A program made the position numbers and the translations under genes. Source: Deferrisoma camini S3R1 (GTDB lineage: Bacteria; Desulfobacterota; Deferrisomatia; Deferrisomatales; Deferrisomataceae). From it: DNA of 64,000 bases. The notes under the pieces were generated by a model. It searched no databases. It saw only the letters and a list, made by a program, of their open reading frames with translations, and was not told the origin of the DNA. Position 1 is the stretch's first letter, and every line of letters starts with the position of its first letter. Below are positions 16,196 through 27,546 of this stretch, one piece after another. Location of the stretch: positions 2,319,014-2,383,013 of the forward strand of contig NZ_JAFN01000001.1 of the NCBI RefSeq assembly GCF_000526155.1, written 5' to 3'.

Positions 16196-17572
16196 ATGTT
16201 CCGCACGTTGCGAGGCCCCGGGGTCGTTCTGCTGGTCGGCGCCGCCGCCGGCGCCGTGCTGGGCGCGGCCCGGACCCGGGAGGCGGCCCTCCACCTGCTG
16301 GCCAAGAACCGGGCGCTCCTGGACGCGGGCGTTCCCGCCCTGCCGGGCCCGGGGCACCTGGGCACCCTGGGCTCCTGGGCCCCGGCCGGCGCGGGTGCGG
16401 TGTTCTTCGGCCTGAGCCTGGGGCTGGGCGGCGCGGCGCTCCTGGCCCTTCTGGCGGCGGCCCTCGGTCTTGCGCCCGGACGGGCCGGGAGGCTCCTCCC
16501 CTGGGCCACGGCCCTGGTTCCCCTGGGGCTGGGGTTTTGGGGGCGGGACTGGGGCCTTGCCGCGGCGGCCGAGCCCGCGGCCCTGGCCGCTGCGGCGTGG
16601 GCCGCGGGCCGGGCGGGCCGGGGGGTGCCGGCCCTTCGCCTGGCGTGCGCCGGCCTGGCGATGGTCGGCCTCCTGCCTTGGGCCCGGGCCCCGGAAGGGC
16701 CGTTCACCCGGTTCCGGGATCGGGTGCTCCTGGCCCGGCAGACCGGACCGGCGCTTGCCCTGGACACCTTCTATTACCGCTGGACCCTGTACCCGGCCGA
16801 GGCCCTCAAACCCCTGGCCGCCCGCAGCCAGCCCACGGTCTGGGCGGACCCGGCCGCCGGGGACCGGGCCGCGCTGTGCGGGGCCGCGGCCCGGGTCGGG
16901 TTGTGGTGCGTGGACGATCCCTCCGGCGCGGACGTGCGGATCGAGCCGGGCCCCCGGCTGGTCCACGGCCCGGCCGAGGCCCCGTGGGCCGGCCCCCCCC
17001 AGGCCCGCCGGCGGGCGTGGAACGATCTGTCGGCCCGGGCCGACCGGGCCCGACCCCTTCGGAGGGTCACGGCGGTGTCGCTCTTCTACGGGTGCCCGCT
17101 GGTGTTGGCGGGCCTGCTTTCCGGCTTGGCTGTCTGGCTGGGGGCCTGGATGCCCCACCCGGGCCATCGGAAGGCGGCGGCCCTGGTGTGCGCCGGGTTT
17201 CTGGGAGGGCTCGTGGCAGCGGTGGCGATGCAGCCTCCGTGGCTCGTGCGGGTCCGACGGGACCTGGCGGACTCACCCACCCCCGAGGCCGGCCGGGTGG
17301 AGGCCGCCCTTCGCGCCCGCCGCCCGGTGGAGAGGTTCTATGGGGCTCGGGCGGCCGGCCGACTGGGCGAGGGGTGGGAGCCCGCCCTGGAGGCGGCCCT
17401 GGCCGATCCGGTGATCAACGTCCGCTACGCGGCGGCCCAGGCCCTGGGCCGCGTCGCAAGCCCCCGCGCCCGGGAGGTGCTTCGGGCGGTGCTGGAGGGC
17501 CCGGCGGATTGGTACGTGAAGGAGCGTGCGTGGGCCGGGCTCCGGAGGTCCGGGTGGCGGCCCGGGAGGTGA
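16196..17572 (+). CDS. Polytopic membrane protein with C-terminal HEAT-like repeats
   Basis: I do not recognise a named family. The protein is 458 residues. Hydrophobic segments lie at about 8-25, 62-90, 100-115, 120-160, and two more near 300-345. The soluble loop between (about 190-295) has YYRWTLYPAEALKPLAARSQPTVW. The last 90 residues are HEAT-like: ERFYGARAAGRLGEGWEPALEAALADPVINVRYAAAQALGRVASPRAREVLRAVLEG. ATG at 16196 follows GAAAGGA by 5-6 bases. Its stop overlaps the next gene, a CPBP intramembrane protease, which suggests a shared membrane function. Confidence 0.65.
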   Translation: MFRTLRGPGVVLLVGAAAGAVLGAARTREAALHLLAKNRALLDAGVPALPGPGHLGTLGSWAPAGAGAVFFGLSLGLGGAALLALLAAALGLAPGRAGRLLPWATALVPLGLGFWGRDWGLAAAAEPAALAAAAWAAGRAGRGVPALRLACAGLAMVGLLPWARAPEGPFTRFRDRVLLARQTGPALALDTFYYRWTLYPAEALKPLAARSQPTVWADPAAGDRAALCGAAARVGLWCVDDPSGADVRIEPGPRLVHGPAEAPWAGPPQARRRAWNDLSARADRARPLRRVTAVSLFYGCPLVLAGLLSGLAVWLGAWMPHPGHRKAAALVCAGFLGGLVAAVAMQPPWLVRVRRDLADSPTPEAGRVEAALRARRPVERFYGARAAGRLGEGWEPALEAALADPVINVRYAAAQALGRVASPRAREVLRAVLEGPADWYVKERAWAGLRRSGWRPGR

Positions 17573-18210
17573 CCGTTGCCGAGGCCGCCCTGGTCGTGGC
17601 CGTTTGGGCAGCGGCCGAGACGGCCCTCAGCCGGCTCGTGCCCAGGCCGGGATCGGCGGCGGCTGCCCTGATCTGGACCGGCGCGATCCGGCTCGTCGAG
17701 ACCGGAGGTCTCGCCCTGTGGTGGCGCGCCCGCCGCTTCGCCCCGGGCTCCCTGGGGCTCACCGGCCGGCACGCCCGGCAAGGGCTGCGGATCGGGCTGT
17801 GGGTGGCCGCCGGGTTCGGGGCCGTGGTCCTCGGCACCGAGCTCCTGGCCCGGATGATGGTCGGCCGGGGCTGGCTCGCGGCGGTCACGGGCCCGGCCCG
17901 GCCTTTGGACGAGACCCTGTGGCTGGTGGCGGTGGGGGCCGTGGTGGCCCCGGCGTTCGAGGAGCTCCTGTTCCGGGGCGTGGTCTACCGGGCCGTTCGC
18001 GTGCGGTGGGGGGTGACGGTCGGGGTGGCGGCGTCGACCACGCTGTTCGGCCTGGCCCACCTGGCCACGGCCTCCATCCCCTGGACCCAGATGGTGGGAG
18101 GAGCGGTGTTCTGCCTGGTGTACGAGGTATCGGGAAGCCTGTGGGCCCCCTATACGGTGCACGCCCTGGGGAACGGCTGCCTGTTCCTGCTCCCCTTTGT
18201 GCTTCGATGA
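17554..18210 (+). CDS. CPBP family intramembrane protease
   Basis: This membrane protein of 218 residues belongs to the CPBP (CAAX/Abi) family of glutamic intramembrane proteases. The key motif is APAFEELLFRGVVYRAV (EExxxR). It is followed by TTLFGLAHL (FxxxH) and a late YEVSGSLWAPYTVHALGN, carrying the last conserved His/Asn. About six hydrophobic segments are present. GTG at 17554 is preferred because GGAGG lies 5 bases before it. GTG at 17569 would give a GTGA overlap with the upstream stop. Roles in the family range from prenyl-protein processing to bacteriocin immunity; the substrate here is unknown. Confidence 0.85.
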   Translation: MAAREVTVAEAALVVAVWAAAETALSRLVPRPGSAAAALIWTGAIRLVETGGLALWWRARRFAPGSLGLTGRHARQGLRIGLWVAAGFGAVVLGTELLARMMVGRGWLAAVTGPARPLDETLWLVAVGAVVAPAFEELLFRGVVYRAVRVRWGVTVGVAASTTLFGLAHLATASIPWTQMVGGAVFCLVYEVSGSLWAPYTVHALGNGCLFLLPFVLR

Positions 18211-18255
18211 CGGGGAGGCGACGATCGCCCCGACGAGCAGACCGTAGGGGTCGGG

Positions 18256-18572
18256 GTGCCGGTTCGTTGGTGGCGGGGGCATGGGGCCTGCTTCCGGCCG
18301 GGCGCGAGTGCAGCATCCGATCGCCGCGCCTTCGCATGCCGTTGCCGGAGCCGCTTGTTCGGGCAGCGACAGCGGAGGGGCCTGGAATTCGACAAAGCTA
18401 CGGATGTTCGGAGGGCGCGGCGAGCCAATGAGCCGCGCCCGGCTCTCCAGCAGGCCCCATGCCCCCCGTGGTCTTGGCGTCGGCGCTCAGGAGCCGCCTG
18501 CCCGCCTAGCCGCCCAGCGGGCCGGGGGCCCCGGCCAACGACCAACGACTGACGACCAGAAACCGAAGTCAC
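18256..18572. repeat. Full dispersed repeat copy, reverse orientation
   Basis: A perfect 17-bp terminal inverted repeat is present: GGGGCATGGGGCCTGCT at 18276-18292 and AGCAGGCCCCATGCCCC at 18449-18465. To the right, read on the minus strand, come octads (GCTCCTGA-side), the hairpin region and degenerate heptads, ending at GTGACTTC near 18565-18572. This end lies 15 bases before the ATG of the AI-2E transporter. The core is nearly identical, in inverted orientation, to the copy at 20336-20678. It fills the 376-base gap after the CPBP gene. Confidence 0.88.
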
Positions 18573-18586
18573 AAGGAGCAACCCTG

Positions 18587-19663
18587 ATGATCCGGGAGCG
18601 CATCGGCCTGACCGTGTGGGGCCTGGCCGCGGTGGCGGCGGGCCTGTGGTTGTTGGCCCGCCTGGAGGCCGTGGTGGTGCCGCTGCTCCTGGGCTGGTTC
18701 ATCGCCTACGCCCTGGACCCCGTGCTCGACCGGCTGGAGACCTGGCGGATCCCCCGGGCGGTCGGGATCTTCCTGCTTCTCTCCGGAGCGTTCCTGCTCG
18801 CGTTCCTGTCGGTGGTGGTGGTGATCCCGGCCTTCGTCGAGCAGGTGAGGGGCGCCGCCGGAGCCCTGCCCGGCTACCTGGAGGCCACCCGGGGCTCCTG
18901 GCTTCCGCGCATCGAAGGTCTGCTGGGCCGCCCGTTGCCCGTGGACCCTGCGGCGAGCCTCGCGGAGATCCTGAAGGCCGTGGGTGCGAACCTGCCGGAC
19001 CTGGGAAGCCGGGCCGCGGCCCTGGCCGGGGCGGTGGCCGCGAACCTGTGGCGGCTGCTGGGCACCCTGCTGGGCCTGGCCCTGATCCCCGTGTTCGCGT
19101 TCTACCTGCTGCTCGACTTCAACGGCCTCGGGGAGCGGGTGGTGGGCCTGCTGCCGCCCCGCCACCAGGGGCTGGCGAACCGGATCCTGTCGCGGGCCGA
19201 CGAGGCGCTGGGCGCGTTCGTGCGCGGCCAGATCACGGTGTGCGCCTCGCTGGCCCTGGTGTACTCGGTGGGGCTCGGCTTCACCGGCATCGACATGCCG
19301 TGGGTGGTGGGGACCCTGGCCGGCGTGCTGTTCCTGGTCCCGTACCTCGGCACCCTGGTCGGACTCGTGCTCGCCACCCTGCTGGCCCTGCTCAAGTTCC
19401 ACGACCTGGCCCACGTGCTTGCCGTGTGGGGGGTGTTCGCGGCGGGGCAGGCCCTGGAGGGGTTCGTGCTGACCCCCCGGCTGGTGGGGAACCGGGTGGG
19501 GCTGCACCCGGTGGCGGTCATCGTGGCCATCCTGGCCGGGGGGGAGCTGTTCGGAGCCGTGGGGGTTTTGCTCGCCGTGCCCTCGGCGGCCGTGCTCCGG
19601 GTGACGCTGGCCGAACTGCTGGCGCTCTACCGGACGTCGGCGTGGTACCGGGAGGAGGCCTGA
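18587..19663 (+). CDS. AI-2E family transporter (PerM/YhhT-like)
   Basis: This membrane protein of 358 residues belongs to the AI-2E/PerM superfamily. Eight or so hydrophobic segments are visible. The conserved central signature is SLALVYSVGLGFTGIDMPWVVGTLAGVLFLVPYLGTLVG. The C-terminal signature is GQALEGFVLTPRLVGNRVGLHPVAVIVAILAGGELFGAVGVLLAVPSAAVLRV. Both are typical. Members export autoinducer-2 or act as Na+/H+ antiporters; the substrate cannot be told from sequence. ATG at 18587 has AAGGAG 8 bases upstream. The leader comes directly from the adjacent repeat element. Its stop overlaps the next start as TGATG. Confidence 0.9.
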   Translation: MIRERIGLTVWGLAAVAAGLWLLARLEAVVVPLLLGWFIAYALDPVLDRLETWRIPRAVGIFLLLSGAFLLAFLSVVVVIPAFVEQVRGAAGALPGYLEATRGSWLPRIEGLLGRPLPVDPAASLAEILKAVGANLPDLGSRAAALAGAVAANLWRLLGTLLGLALIPVFAFYLLLDFNGLGERVVGLLPPRHQGLANRILSRADEALGAFVRGQITVCASLALVYSVGLGFTGIDMPWVVGTLAGVLFLVPYLGTLVGLVLATLLALLKFHDLAHVLAVWGVFAAGQALEGFVLTPRLVGNRVGLHPVAVIVAILAGGELFGAVGVLLAVPSAAVLRVTLAELLALYRTSAWYREEA

Positions 19664-20361
19664 TGCTCCCCGTGGCCGCGCTGTTCCCCCACCTTCGGCT
19701 CCGGGCCCCGGCCCTGGCCCGTCGCCTGGACGGCATCACCGGCCTCGAGCGGGCCGGCGAGGTCCTGCGGATCCGGGTGCCCGCCGGGGGCTGGGCCCAC
19801 CAGGAGCTCCTGAAGTGCCTGCCGGAGCTCCGAGCCCGGGCACGGGAGCTGTTCGGGCCCTCCACCGGGGTCGAACTCGCCGAGGGCCCGCCCGATCCCG
19901 AGCGCCTCCCGTTTCCGGTGCTCTCGTCCAAGCACTGGAACCTCGTGGCCTTCTGGGCGTGGAACGGTACCCGCTGGGCCTGCGCGGCCGTGCCCAAGCC
20001 CGAGTACCGGAAGGCGCTGGAGGGCGGATCGCCCCCCGAGCCCCGGTTCCTGCGGCAGGGACCGCTCCCGCCCGGGGGCCCCGCAGAGGTCCTTCCGGAC
20101 CTCCTGGAAGACCTCGCCCGCAAGGCCCAGGCCGACCGGTCCTACGCCCACCTGGTGATCCCCTTCCCCGGGGACACCGTGGCCCGGGACCTGGAAACCG
20201 CCCTCTACACGGCCAAGGATTGGGGAACCCCCCGGGTGCCTGGCCCCGTGCTCCAGAAGTACGTGGGCCGCATTCACTGCACCGACCCGGCCCGCCCCCC
20301 CTTGGGCGTTCGGATGGCCCAGGGGCTGCTTCCCTGTAACTTCGGGCCTTCGGCCCGCTAG
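19663..20361 (+). CDS. Hypothetical protein, DUF721-like N-terminus
   Basis: This protein of 232 residues has no firm family. Residues 1-70 (LRLRAPALARRLDGITGLERAGEVLRIRVPAGGWAHQELLKCLPELRARARELFG) resemble the DUF721/DciA fold, a helicase-loading factor. The rest (HWNLVAFWAWNGTRWACAAVPKPEYRKAL, LVIPFPGDTVARDLETALYTAKDWG) is unfamiliar. It is coupled to the AI-2E gene by a TGATG junction. The last residues NFGPSAR and the TAG stop are encoded by the repeat element starting at 20336 (GTAACTTCGGGCCTTCGGCC), so the native C-terminus may have been replaced when the element arrived. Confidence 0.6.
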   Translation: MLPVAALFPHLRLRAPALARRLDGITGLERAGEVLRIRVPAGGWAHQELLKCLPELRARARELFGPSTGVELAEGPPDPERLPFPVLSSKHWNLVAFWAWNGTRWACAAVPKPEYRKALEGGSPPEPRFLRQGPLPPGGPAEVLPDLLEDLARKAQADRSYAHLVIPFPGDTVARDLETALYTAKDWGTPRVPGPVLQKYVGRIHCTDPARPPLGVRMAQGLLPCNFGPSAR

Positions 20362-20678
20362 GCGGCTGGGCGGCTAGGCCGCTAGGCGGCTCCTGAGCGC
20401 CGACGCCAAGACCTCGGGGGGCATGGGGCCTGCTGGAGCGCCGGGCGCGGCTCCTTGGCTCGCCGCGCCCCCCGAACATCCGTAGCTTTGTCGAATTCCA
20501 GGGCCCTCCGCTGTCGCCGCCCGAACAGGCTGCTTCGGCAACGGCATGCGAAGGCGCGGCGATCGGATGCCGCACTCGCGCCCGGCCGGAAGCAGGCCCC
20601 ATGCCCCGCCGCCGGCAATGAGCACCGGACCAATGAAAGTTACCCTCCCTACTGCCGGGCCCCGCAGGGGCCGGCGCG
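20336..20678. repeat. Full dispersed repeat copy with five octads
   Basis: GTAACTTC at 20336 passes directly to the hairpin GGGCCTTCGGCCC. Five octads follow at 20357-20396: GCTAGGCG, GCTGGGCG, GCTAGGCC, GCTAGGCG, GCTCCTGA. A perfect 17-bp terminal inverted repeat lies at 20418-20434 and 20591-20607. The right end has AAAGTTACCC at about 20637. It fills the 402-base gap before the sensor kinase; the bases from 20679 to 20763 hold only that gene's leader. Confidence 0.9.
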
Positions 20679-20763
20679 CCCCATGGCGGGGCCACCGGTA
20701 AAGTTTCGGCCCTCCCCGCCGAAAAGGGGAGAAATATCGTGTTCTGTTTGCGGAGGCTCCGCA

Positions 20764-24162
<3,399 letters not shown>

Positions 24163-24259
24163 CCTTTGCTGGGAGGCTAAAAGCCCTTTTGTCACCCCAC
24201 GTGCAGCTCACACCCCCATGGTGTGCCCCCCTTCCTGGGCCACGGCGGGGGGCCTGCTG

Positions 24260-24482
24260 ATACCAAGTTGCATTCAAAGCTATGGGCCCCCTGCTCAGAG
24301 GGGCAAAGGGACCTGCCGGAGAGCCGGGCGCGGCCGTGTCAGGGCCCAGAATTCAGAGGACAGTGGACAGAAGAATCGCAGGAGCGGTTTTCCCTGTCTC
24401 CTGTCCACCGAGCCCTGACTCCTGAAAGGCAGGTCCCTTGCCCCGCCCCCGGATACGTATCCGATGGATGGCAACTTGGTAT
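24260..24482. repeat. Dispersed repeat variant with ATACCAAGTTGC ends
   Basis: The outer 12-bp inverted repeat ATACCAAGTTGC (24260-24271) / GCAACTTGGTAT (24471-24482) is perfect. The inner pair GGGGCAAAGGGACCTGCC and GGCAGGTCCCTTGCCCC is imperfect by one extra A. The core holds a second hairpin-prone pair (CAGGGCCC near 24343, GAGCCCTGAC near 24410) and shows no gene. The same outer end is found beside the RAYT gene at 32729-32796. Confidence 0.8.
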
Positions 24483-24493
24483 GAAGCGTGGGG

Positions 24494-25039
24494 TCAGTGG
24501 CCCTCCCCCGCCTCCGGGAACACCCGCTCCGCCAACGCGTCGAGGCTGTGGCGCTCCTGGAACGCCTCCTTGGCGCCTTCGAAGTCGTAGGCCTCGGCCC
24601 GTTCCAGGAGCTCCTCGGCCCGGTCGCGCACCTGCTCCGCCTCCAGCCGCCGCACCTCGTCCCACGCGAGCTCGGCTACCCAGGCGGGCTCGAGGTCCTC
24701 GTCCAGGAACCCCACCCGGACCCGCTCCTGCCGGGCCAGGGACCCCAGCAAGCCGAGGTCCGACGGATCGGCAGGGTCCAGGTACACCTCGCCCACCAGG
24801 TCCCCGGCACCCGACGCCTCGCACCGCACCAGCCAGCACACCACGGGGCCGTGGGCCGTGGCCTCCACGACCCACCCGGTCTCCACCGGGGCACGGGCGG
24901 CCCGCAGGGCCTCGGCCACGTCGCGGCGGGTCTTGACGAGCACCACCACCTCCTCGCCGGAGCCCAGGTCCAGGTTCACCGCGACCACGGCGAACGGTTG
25001 TTCCGCGAGGAAGCGTCGGACCTCTTCGTCCACATGCAT
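24494..25039 (-). CDS. Hypothetical cytoplasmic protein
   Basis: I do not recognise this protein of 181 residues. The N-terminal half (VRRFLAEQPFAVVAVNLDLGSGEEVVVLVKTRRDVAEALRAA, then TGWVVEATAHGPVVCWLVRC) looks like an alpha/beta domain. The C-terminal half is acidic and helical (AWVAELAWDEVRRLEAEQVRDRAEELLERAEAYDFEGAKEAFQE). It has no signal or membrane segment. ATG at 25039 follows GAGGTG by 6 bases. It lies 22 bases downstream of the broken alpha/beta hydrolase on the same strand and may be in its transcription unit. Confidence 0.55.
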   Translation of the reverse strand: MHVDEEVRRFLAEQPFAVVAVNLDLGSGEEVVVLVKTRRDVAEALRAARAPVETGWVVEATAHGPVVCWLVRCEASGAGDLVGEVYLDPADPSDLGLLGSLARQERVRVGFLDEDLEPAWVAELAWDEVRRLEAEQVRDRAEELLERAEAYDFEGAKEAFQERHSLDALAERVFPEAGEGH

Positions 25040-25061
25040 CGAGACACCTCGGAGAAAGCGG

Positions 25062-25832
25062 TTATGGGCCTCCGGCCCGCGAGCCGGGATCCAGCGACTC
25101 CACGAACCCCCGGAGGATCGCACCGAACTCGTCGGCCCGGCCCAGGCACAGGATGTGGTCGGCCCCTTCCAACACGCGCAGGCAGGCCCGGGGCAGGCCC
25201 CGGACCAGGGCGCGGGCGTGGGCCGGCGGGGCCAGCCAGTCCCGCGAGCCGGCCACCACCAGGCTCGGCATGCGAAGCCCCGGGAGCCCCGGCTCAAGGT
25301 CGGCGCGAATCAGGTCGATGTACAACGCTCGCATGGTGGGCCGATGGGCCTTCCGGACCATGTCCTTCACCACCGGCCGGGCCCACCCCGGCCCGTGGTG
25401 CCGGCCGAAGGCCAGGAGCACCGAGGCCTGGAACGCCTCCATGGCCAGGCGGCGGCCGATGCCGGCGAACGCCAGGCCGGCCCACCGCCGCAGCCCCCGG
25501 GCCCAGTGGGCCGAGGTGCAACACAGCCCGAGGCCCGCCACCCCGTCCGGGTGCTGGAGCGCGGCGGTCAGGGCCAGGGTGCCGCCCATGGAGTACCCCA
25601 GGAGCACCACGGGCCCCGACCCGAAGCGCTGCCGGATGCGGGCCCACAGCTACCGGGCGTACGCATCGATCCGGCGCTGGGCCGCGGGCAACGGGGGCTC
25701 CGCCCCGAACCCGGGCAGGTCCGGGGCCCAAACCCGGCCTACATCTTGCAGAACCGGCACCTGGAGGTTCCACATCCGGTGATCCACACCCAGGCCGTGG
25801 ATCAGCACGATCGGGAGGTTACGGACGGCCAT
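25062..25832 (-). pseudogene. Alpha/beta hydrolase interrupted by one amber codon
   Basis: The reading frame from ATG at 25832 encodes a typical alpha/beta hydrolase: LPIVLIHGLGVDHRMW (oxyanion HG), then after the break VVLLGYSMGGTLALTAA (nucleophile Ser), VVAGSRDWLAPPAHARAL (acid) and EGADHILCLG (His). Codon 61 (25652-25650) is TAG, in the sequence DAYAR-stop-LWARIRQRFG. No frameshift is present, and both halves stay in the same frame with all catalytic residues intact. It is either a fresh nonsense mutation or a base-call error. A restart at ATG 25610 would lack the oxyanion strand. The start codon overlaps that of the divergent TlpA-like gene. Confidence 0.8.
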
Positions 25833-26451
25833 GACCGCTACCCCGTGGAAAACGAGACGAAATCGACGCGCCCGTCTGCTCCTGGCCCTCCTCTGGATCG
25901 CCACCCTGGGGTCCGCCGGCCCGGCCGCTGCTGCGCCTTCCTCCACGGACGGCACGGTTCGGGTGGGGGATATGGCGCCCGAGTTCGGGCTGACCGCCTT
26001 CGACGGCTCCCCCTTGCGGCTCTCCGACTACCTGGGCAAGGGCCGACCGGTCCTGATCGTATTCTGGAGCTACTTCTGCTTTCCGTGCCAGCGGGAGATG
26101 CCCCTGGTGGCCGAGATGGCCCGCAACCTGTCCGACCGGGTCCAGGTCGTGGGCATCTGCCTCGACGGGCCCGAGTACGACGGGAAGATCCTGCCCTACG
26201 TCGAGTCGAACCGTATCACATTCCCCAACGCCTACGACAGGCAGACGGACGACTTCTTCGAGGTGGCCGCGAGCTACGGCGTGGTGGGCACCCCCACGTT
26301 CTACCTGGTCGACCCGGCCGGCCGGGTGCGGTTCATCCACCTGGGGCGGCTTCCGATCGACGTGCTGGAGAAGGTGATCGCCTCGGCCCGGGACCCGAGC
26401 TTCTGCGCCGAGATCCTTCCGCCCCAGGCCCAGAAGGCCCCCTCCCCTTGA
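25831..26451 (+). CDS. Exported TlpA/ResA-like thioredoxin
   Basis: This secreted thiol-disulfide oxidoreductase has 206 residues. The N-terminus is basic (KTRRNRRAR), followed by LLLALLWIATLGSAGPAAAA, a Sec signal. The redoxin domain begins VRVGDMAPEFGLTAFDGSPLRLSDYLGKGRPVLIVFWS. The active site is Cys83-Phe-Pro-Cys86 in YFCFPCQREMP. The cis-proline lies in YGVVGTPTFYLVDPAGRVRF. Family members reduce apocytochrome c or other periplasmic disulfides. ATG at 25831 shares two bases with the start codon of the divergent hydrolase, leaving no intergenic space for a standard promoter. Confidence 0.87.
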   Translation: MTATPWKTRRNRRARLLLALLWIATLGSAGPAAAAPSSTDGTVRVGDMAPEFGLTAFDGSPLRLSDYLGKGRPVLIVFWSYFCFPCQREMPLVAEMARNLSDRVQVVGICLDGPEYDGKILPYVESNRITFPNAYDRQTDDFFEVAASYGVVGTPTFYLVDPAGRVRFIHLGRLPIDVLEKVIASARDPSFCAEILPPQAQKAPSP

Positions 26452-26477
26452 CTCGTTCCGCGGCTTTGCCCTACCGT
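26448..26477 (+). promoter_or_regulatory. Possible promoter before pilT
   Basis: TTGACT at 26448-26453 overlaps the stop codon of the TlpA-like gene. TACCGT at 26472-26477 is 18 bases further on, 8 bases before the pilT ATG, which would give a very short leader. The -10 match is modest. Confidence 0.35.
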
Positions 26478-26484
26478 CCGGCCC

Positions 26485-27546
26485 ATGCCGCGGATCGACG
26501 CCCTTCTCCGACACCTGGTTGATCTCGGGGGATCCGACCTCCACCTGAGCGCGGGGGCCCCCCCGGTGTTCCGGGTGAACGGGCGGCTGCAGAAGGCGCG
26601 GCACCCGCCCCTGGATCCGGCCGAGGTGGAGGACCTCCTCTACGAGATCCTGTCGGACCCGGAGATCGCCCGGCTCGAGGCCGACGGCGACCTGGACTTC
26701 GCCTACGGGGCCGAGGGGATCGGCCGGTTTCGGGGGAACGCGTTCGTCCACCGTAAGGGGTACGGCGCCGCGTTTCGATGGATCCCCGCCTCGCCCCCCG
26801 ACCTGGAACAGCTGGGGCATCCCCCCGTGGTGGCCGAGCTCGCCCTGGCCCAGAAGGGCCTCGTGGTGGTCACCGGCCCCACCGGCAGCGGCAAGTCCAC
26901 CACCCTGGCCGCGATGATCCACCGCCGCAACCAGGAGCGCGCCGACCACATCATCACCCTGGAGGACCCGCTGGAGTTCCTCCACGAGGACGGCCGGTGC
27001 CTGATCCACCAGCGGGAGGTGGGCCGACACGCCTCGTCGTTCGCGGCCGGCCTTCGGGCGGCGCTTCGGGAGGATCCCGACGTGCTGCTGGTGGGCGAGA
27101 TGCGCGACACCGAGACCATCGCCATGGCGCTCACCGCGGCCGAGACGGGCATGCTGGTGCTGGGCACCCTCCACACCCAGAGCGCGGCCAAGACCGTGGA
27201 CCGGATCATCGACGCGTTTCCGGCGGGACAACAGGACCAGGTGAGGGCCATGCTGGCCGAGAGCCTCCGGGGGGTGGTGGCCCAGGTGCTCCTGCGCCGG
27301 GCCGACGGTCGGGGCCGGGTTGCGGGGCTGGAGATCCTGGTGAACGTTCCGGCCGTGGGCCACCTGATCCGCGAGGGCAAGACCTTCCAGATCCCTTCGG
27401 TGATCCAGACGGGCCGCAAGCAGGGCATGCAGCTGTTGGACCAGCACCTCCTGGAGCTGGTGAACACCAAGACGATCACGCCGGAGGAGGCCCTGCGCCA
27501 TGCCCAGAACCGGGCCCTGTTCGAACGGATGATCGCGGCGCCATGA
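26485..27546 (+). CDS. pilT: Type IV pilus retraction ATPase PilT
   Basis: PilT is the hexameric ATPase that powers pilus retraction. The protein is 353 residues. It has the N-terminal PAS-like SDLHLSAGAPPVFRVNGRL, Walker A GPTGSGKSTT at 131-140, the Asp-box IITLEDPLEFLH, Walker B VLLVGEMRD and the His-box TLHTQSAAKTVDRIID. PilT-type features are the AIRNLIREGK-like GHLIREGKTFQIPSVIQTGRKQGMQLLDQHL and the C-terminal KTITPEEALRHAQN. Its stop overlaps the start of the MshEN protein gene (ATGA). No pilin or pilB is in the window, so the rest of the pilus system lies elsewhere. Confidence 0.94.
   Translation: MPRIDALLRHLVDLGGSDLHLSAGAPPVFRVNGRLQKARHPPLDPAEVEDLLYEILSDPEIARLEADGDLDFAYGAEGIGRFRGNAFVHRKGYGAAFRWIPASPPDLEQLGHPPVVAELALAQKGLVVVTGPTGSGKSTTLAAMIHRRNQERADHIITLEDPLEFLHEDGRCLIHQREVGRHASSFAAGLRAALREDPDVLLVGEMRDTETIAMALTAAETGMLVLGTLHTQSAAKTVDRIIDAFPAGQQDQVRAMLAESLRGVVAQVLLRRADGRGRVAGLEILVNVPAVGHLIREGKTFQIPSVIQTGRKQGMQLLDQHLLELVNTKTITPEEALRHAQNRALFERMIAAP

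Noticed and set aside
24163-24493. Possible small gene in the repeat after the sensor kinase
   Set aside because: Short open frames there are made of the inverted repeats and have no ribosome site or conserved motif.
25650-25652. TAG in the hydrolase considered as pyrrolysine
   Set aside because: No pyl genes are in the window, the protein is not a methylamine methyltransferase, and no special structure follows the codon. A nonsense change or sequencing error is simpler.
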